The notes beneath the pieces are model-generated. The model was not told where the DNA came from, did no database searches, and saw only the letters and a program-made list of their open reading frames with translations. A program made the position numbers and the translations under genes. 64,000 nt of DNA. It comes from Tritrichomonas musculus (Eukaryota; Parabasalia; Tritrichomonadida; Tritrichomonadidae). This document shows, one piece after another, positions 62,112-64,000 of this stretch (the first letter of the stretch is position 1; every line of letters starts with the position of its first letter). The stretch spans positions 496,001-560,000 of the forward strand of contig JAPFFF010000066.1 of the NCBI GenBank assembly GCA_039105265.1, in the 5' to 3' direction.

Positions 62112-63565
62112 ACACCAAAGATTTCATTATGCAAGAAGTTAAAAAGAAGGATTATCAAGATATGCTCATATTTATGTACGATAATAGCACCATTAATGAA
62201 GCAACTAAAAAAAATATTATTGATAATATCATTAATGTTGTCAATCATAAGTCATTATATATCAAAGACGCAAAAGAAAAGCTAAAAGAGATGCTAAACA
62301 AATATAAAGCTTCTCCTAAAGGAAGTAAAAGACAAAAAGCAACTTTAGCTAAAATACTTGATTCAAAAATGGATTACTTTAATGATACAACAAGATTGCT
62401 TAAGCATAAAGAAGATACTCATGCTTTACCTCAAGTTGAAGAAGAAGAAGAACCTGAATTAGCAGACCACTATTATAGAAACCGAATTAGTAAAGACATT
62501 GAATCGCTTAGTGATCTAATTGCACTTGATAGCAATCATATTAACGCATTACAATTGTTTTATCGTATAGCAGATGATCCTGAGAAATATTCAGTATTCG
62601 ATAAACGAGATACTAATATGATTACATCTCTTGTGGAATCATTAACTAAAAACATAGATTCGCATAAAAAAGCTGCAATATCAGATAACATAAATAAACT
62701 GATGCAATTTGAGAATCAAAGAAGACAAACTAATATTGAAACAATTAGAAGGATCACTGAAAACAATCTAGAAGGCGATCAATTAATCGAATCATTTAAT
62801 AAAGCTTCAACTATTGATGCTAATCAGCTTAATCGATTTGGATTGATTAATGAGGATTTCACTATAGATGATCTATATAAATACTATAATTGCTCTATTA
62901 ATCCTAAAGATGATTCTGACATTAGAGTAAGAAATCTTGTTTTACAATTACATGATGCAATAAGAGAAACAAATATATTTGATCAATCAGCAAAGCCCAC
63001 TAATATGAAGAAACTAAAGAGCTTAATAAAGTATATCAAAAAAAATGGCGATAGAGATGTATTTTATAATATGAATAGCGATAGTAGTGATGACATTAAT
63101 GACGCAAATCTAGAAGCTGATAATAAATATTTATCCAATAATAAAACAATGAGTAAATCCGTTTTTCATGCGCCAACTAAAGAATATCTTAGGAGAAACA
63201 AACGATATGCTAATAAAGATGATGCAGATAAAAACGATTATACACCTTTATTAGACAACGATGTTGAACTTAAAAAAGGATCTGACATAAATGAAGCCGA
63301 ATTATTAGCTAATTATATGAAGAGTGCACCAAGTGGTAAACGAACTAATAAAACAGTAGATGCATTACAAAAACGCATGAATGACTTATATATTTTCGAT
63401 AATAAACAAAGTGTTGATATTAGTAAATATTGTAGTGCACTATTTGATATTCTCATTAATGGTAATTATCGTATTAAATTCTCTCCTAAATGTGCTACAA
63501 GAGATGGTGCAGAAGCTTATTGCAAAAAAGATTTGATAAAAATGGATATCCATTATATCGATTAA
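62099..63565 (+). CDS. Polinton gene of unknown function (about 480 codons)
   Basis: Helical, Asp/Asn/Lys-rich protein; the likely start is the ATG of MQEVKKKDYQ at 62129 rather than the first ATG at 62099, which overlaps the divergent fibre-like gene. Segments such as KDYQDMLIFMYDNSTINEAT and SPKGSKRQKATLAKILDSKM suggest a structural or core protein. No family recognised. Sequence that looks coding follows it to the window end. Confidence 0.5.
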   Translation: MIASNTKDFIMQEVKKKDYQDMLIFMYDNSTINEATKKNIIDNIINVVNHKSLYIKDAKEKLKEMLNKYKASPKGSKRQKATLAKILDSKMDYFNDTTRLLKHKEDTHALPQVEEEEEPELADHYYRNRISKDIESLSDLIALDSNHINALQLFYRIADDPEKYSVFDKRDTNMITSLVESLTKNIDSHKKAAISDNINKLMQFENQRRQTNIETIRRITENNLEGDQLIESFNKASTIDANQLNRFGLINEDFTIDDLYKYYNCSINPKDDSDIRVRNLVLQLHDAIRETNIFDQSAKPTNMKKLKSLIKYIKKNGDRDVFYNMNSDSSDDINDANLEADNKYLSNNKTMSKSVFHAPTKEYLRRNKRYANKDDADKNDYTPLLDNDVELKKGSDINEAELLANYMKSAPSGKRTNKTVDALQKRMNDLYIFDNKQSVDISKYCSALFDILINGNYRIKFSPKCATRDGAEAYCKKDLIKMDIHYID

Positions 63566-64000
63566 TCCCTGCAAGAAGAGATACTAAAGACCCATTAGGT
63601 AATCCAATTTGTGATCTAAATGGAGATCGAGTAGAAGACATTGTCATTGTTGATACACGTGGTAAACCAGTTATTATTAATGGATTTCGACTCATAAAAG
63701 CTGATCCATATAAGAAATTATGGCAAACAGAACGCATTAAAGCTGGTGATAAAATAGAACCATTTGAAGTATGGTTAAAGAATCTCATGGGAACTAAACG
63801 CACATGGGATTACAATAAAGAAACCTGGGATACTGGTAAAATCAATGAAACAGTAGATGAGAAATTCCAGAAAGTAATCAATTCATATCAATCTGTTGGA
63901 TTATCTAAACCAAAAGTCAGCACAAGAATTACTGCAAGAAGTCTTTGGAGTTCAATCTTTGCTAAGATATGGAAAACAGTTTTAAATACTATTGCTGTAA
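63566..64000 (+). other. Further Polinton coding-like sequence, cut by window end
   Basis: Plus-strand sequence keeps coding character (IPARRDTKDPLGNP, VIVDTRGKPVIINGFRL, KLWQTERIKAGDKIEPF) up to the last base. No family recognised; the element continues outside the window. Confidence 0.5.

Larger units (their letters stand above)
52229..64000. mobile_element. Polinton (Maverick) element, right side outside the window
   Basis: A block of genes unlike the host set: a capsid-type gene, a B-family DNA polymerase with an HNH domain, a long fibre-like protein and several unknown frames, packed on both strands. This is the content of the large Maverick elements known from trichomonads. The left end was not found; I put it near the capsid gene at 52229. 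The element runs off the window at 64000, so integrase, ATPase and protease genes, if any, are not seen. Most frames are long and open, so it looks young, but it is broken: I count roughly three to five apparent breaks in the visible part. Confidence 0.8.

Overview
This window looks like nuclear DNA of a parabasalid protist, most likely a Tritrichomonas relative. The evidence is very high AT content, long poly(T) tracts, intron-free host genes with little 5' leader, an initiator-like TCA(C/T)(A/T) motif just upstream of several start codons, and the family mix: ankyrin proteins with the DUF3447-type N-terminal region, BspA-like (TpLRR) leucine-rich-repeat proteins, U-box/vWA and Sel1/kinase fragments, an IBD-like protein, and a Polinton/Maverick element. 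Species is inference, not seen directly.

Layout. 1-2690: 3' part of an ankyrin gene whose single repeats are separated by 250-660 bp AT-rich spacers. 3.1-4.9 kb: broken U-box/vWA gene and kinase/Sel1 scraps. 5.0-7.9 kb (minus): a second spaced ankyrin gene with its N-terminal domain. 8.4-9.1 kb: broken LRR gene ending in a CaaX-like box. 10.2-12.2 kb: discoidin-like and Myb genes. 14.3-15.6 kb: ornithine decarboxylase. 15.6-18.3 kb: non-coding, rich in small inverted-repeat elements. 18.3-22.7 kb: IBD-like protein, a type I membrane protein and a coiled-coil protein. 23-25 kb: decayed hAT transposase with tandem repeats. 26.1-28.7 kb: caspase-like peptidase and an unknown protein. 28.88-29.93 kb: a non-autonomous hAT element with an exact 8-bp target duplication. 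30.7-34.9 kb: third spaced ankyrin gene. 35.1-37.3 kb: LRR gene with one frameshift. 37.5-38.0 kb: bacterial-looking GNAT. 38.2-44.6 kb: a 2,122-residue spatacsin (SPG11)-like protein. 45.0-48.3 kb: LRR protein and CAMK-type kinase. 48.8-50.4 kb: kinase pseudogene split by a fold-back element, then another inverted-repeat element inside a poly(T) tract. 50.5-52.0 kb: DUF3447/ankyrin protein. 52.2 kb to the end: a Polinton, running off the window and partly broken.

The most unusual signal is shared by the three spaced ankyrin loci. Intact single ankyrin repeats are separated by spacers built from one degenerate, polarised ~25-32 bp AT-rich repeat. Nearly every spacer starts at the same codon (three codons after the Asn of D-(V/I)-N, usually at ATT TTA) and ends just before a (Tyr/Asn)-Lys-Thr-(Ala/Pro)-Leu codon run. 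This fits either a family of long non-canonical introns that expanded together with the repeat units, or genes blown apart by spacer growth at one fixed position. Canonical trichomonad splice signals were not seen.

The host genes look like independent single-gene units typical of parabasalids (signalling, surface/adhesion-type repeats, polyamine synthesis, endolysosomal trafficking); no operon or linked pathway is evident.
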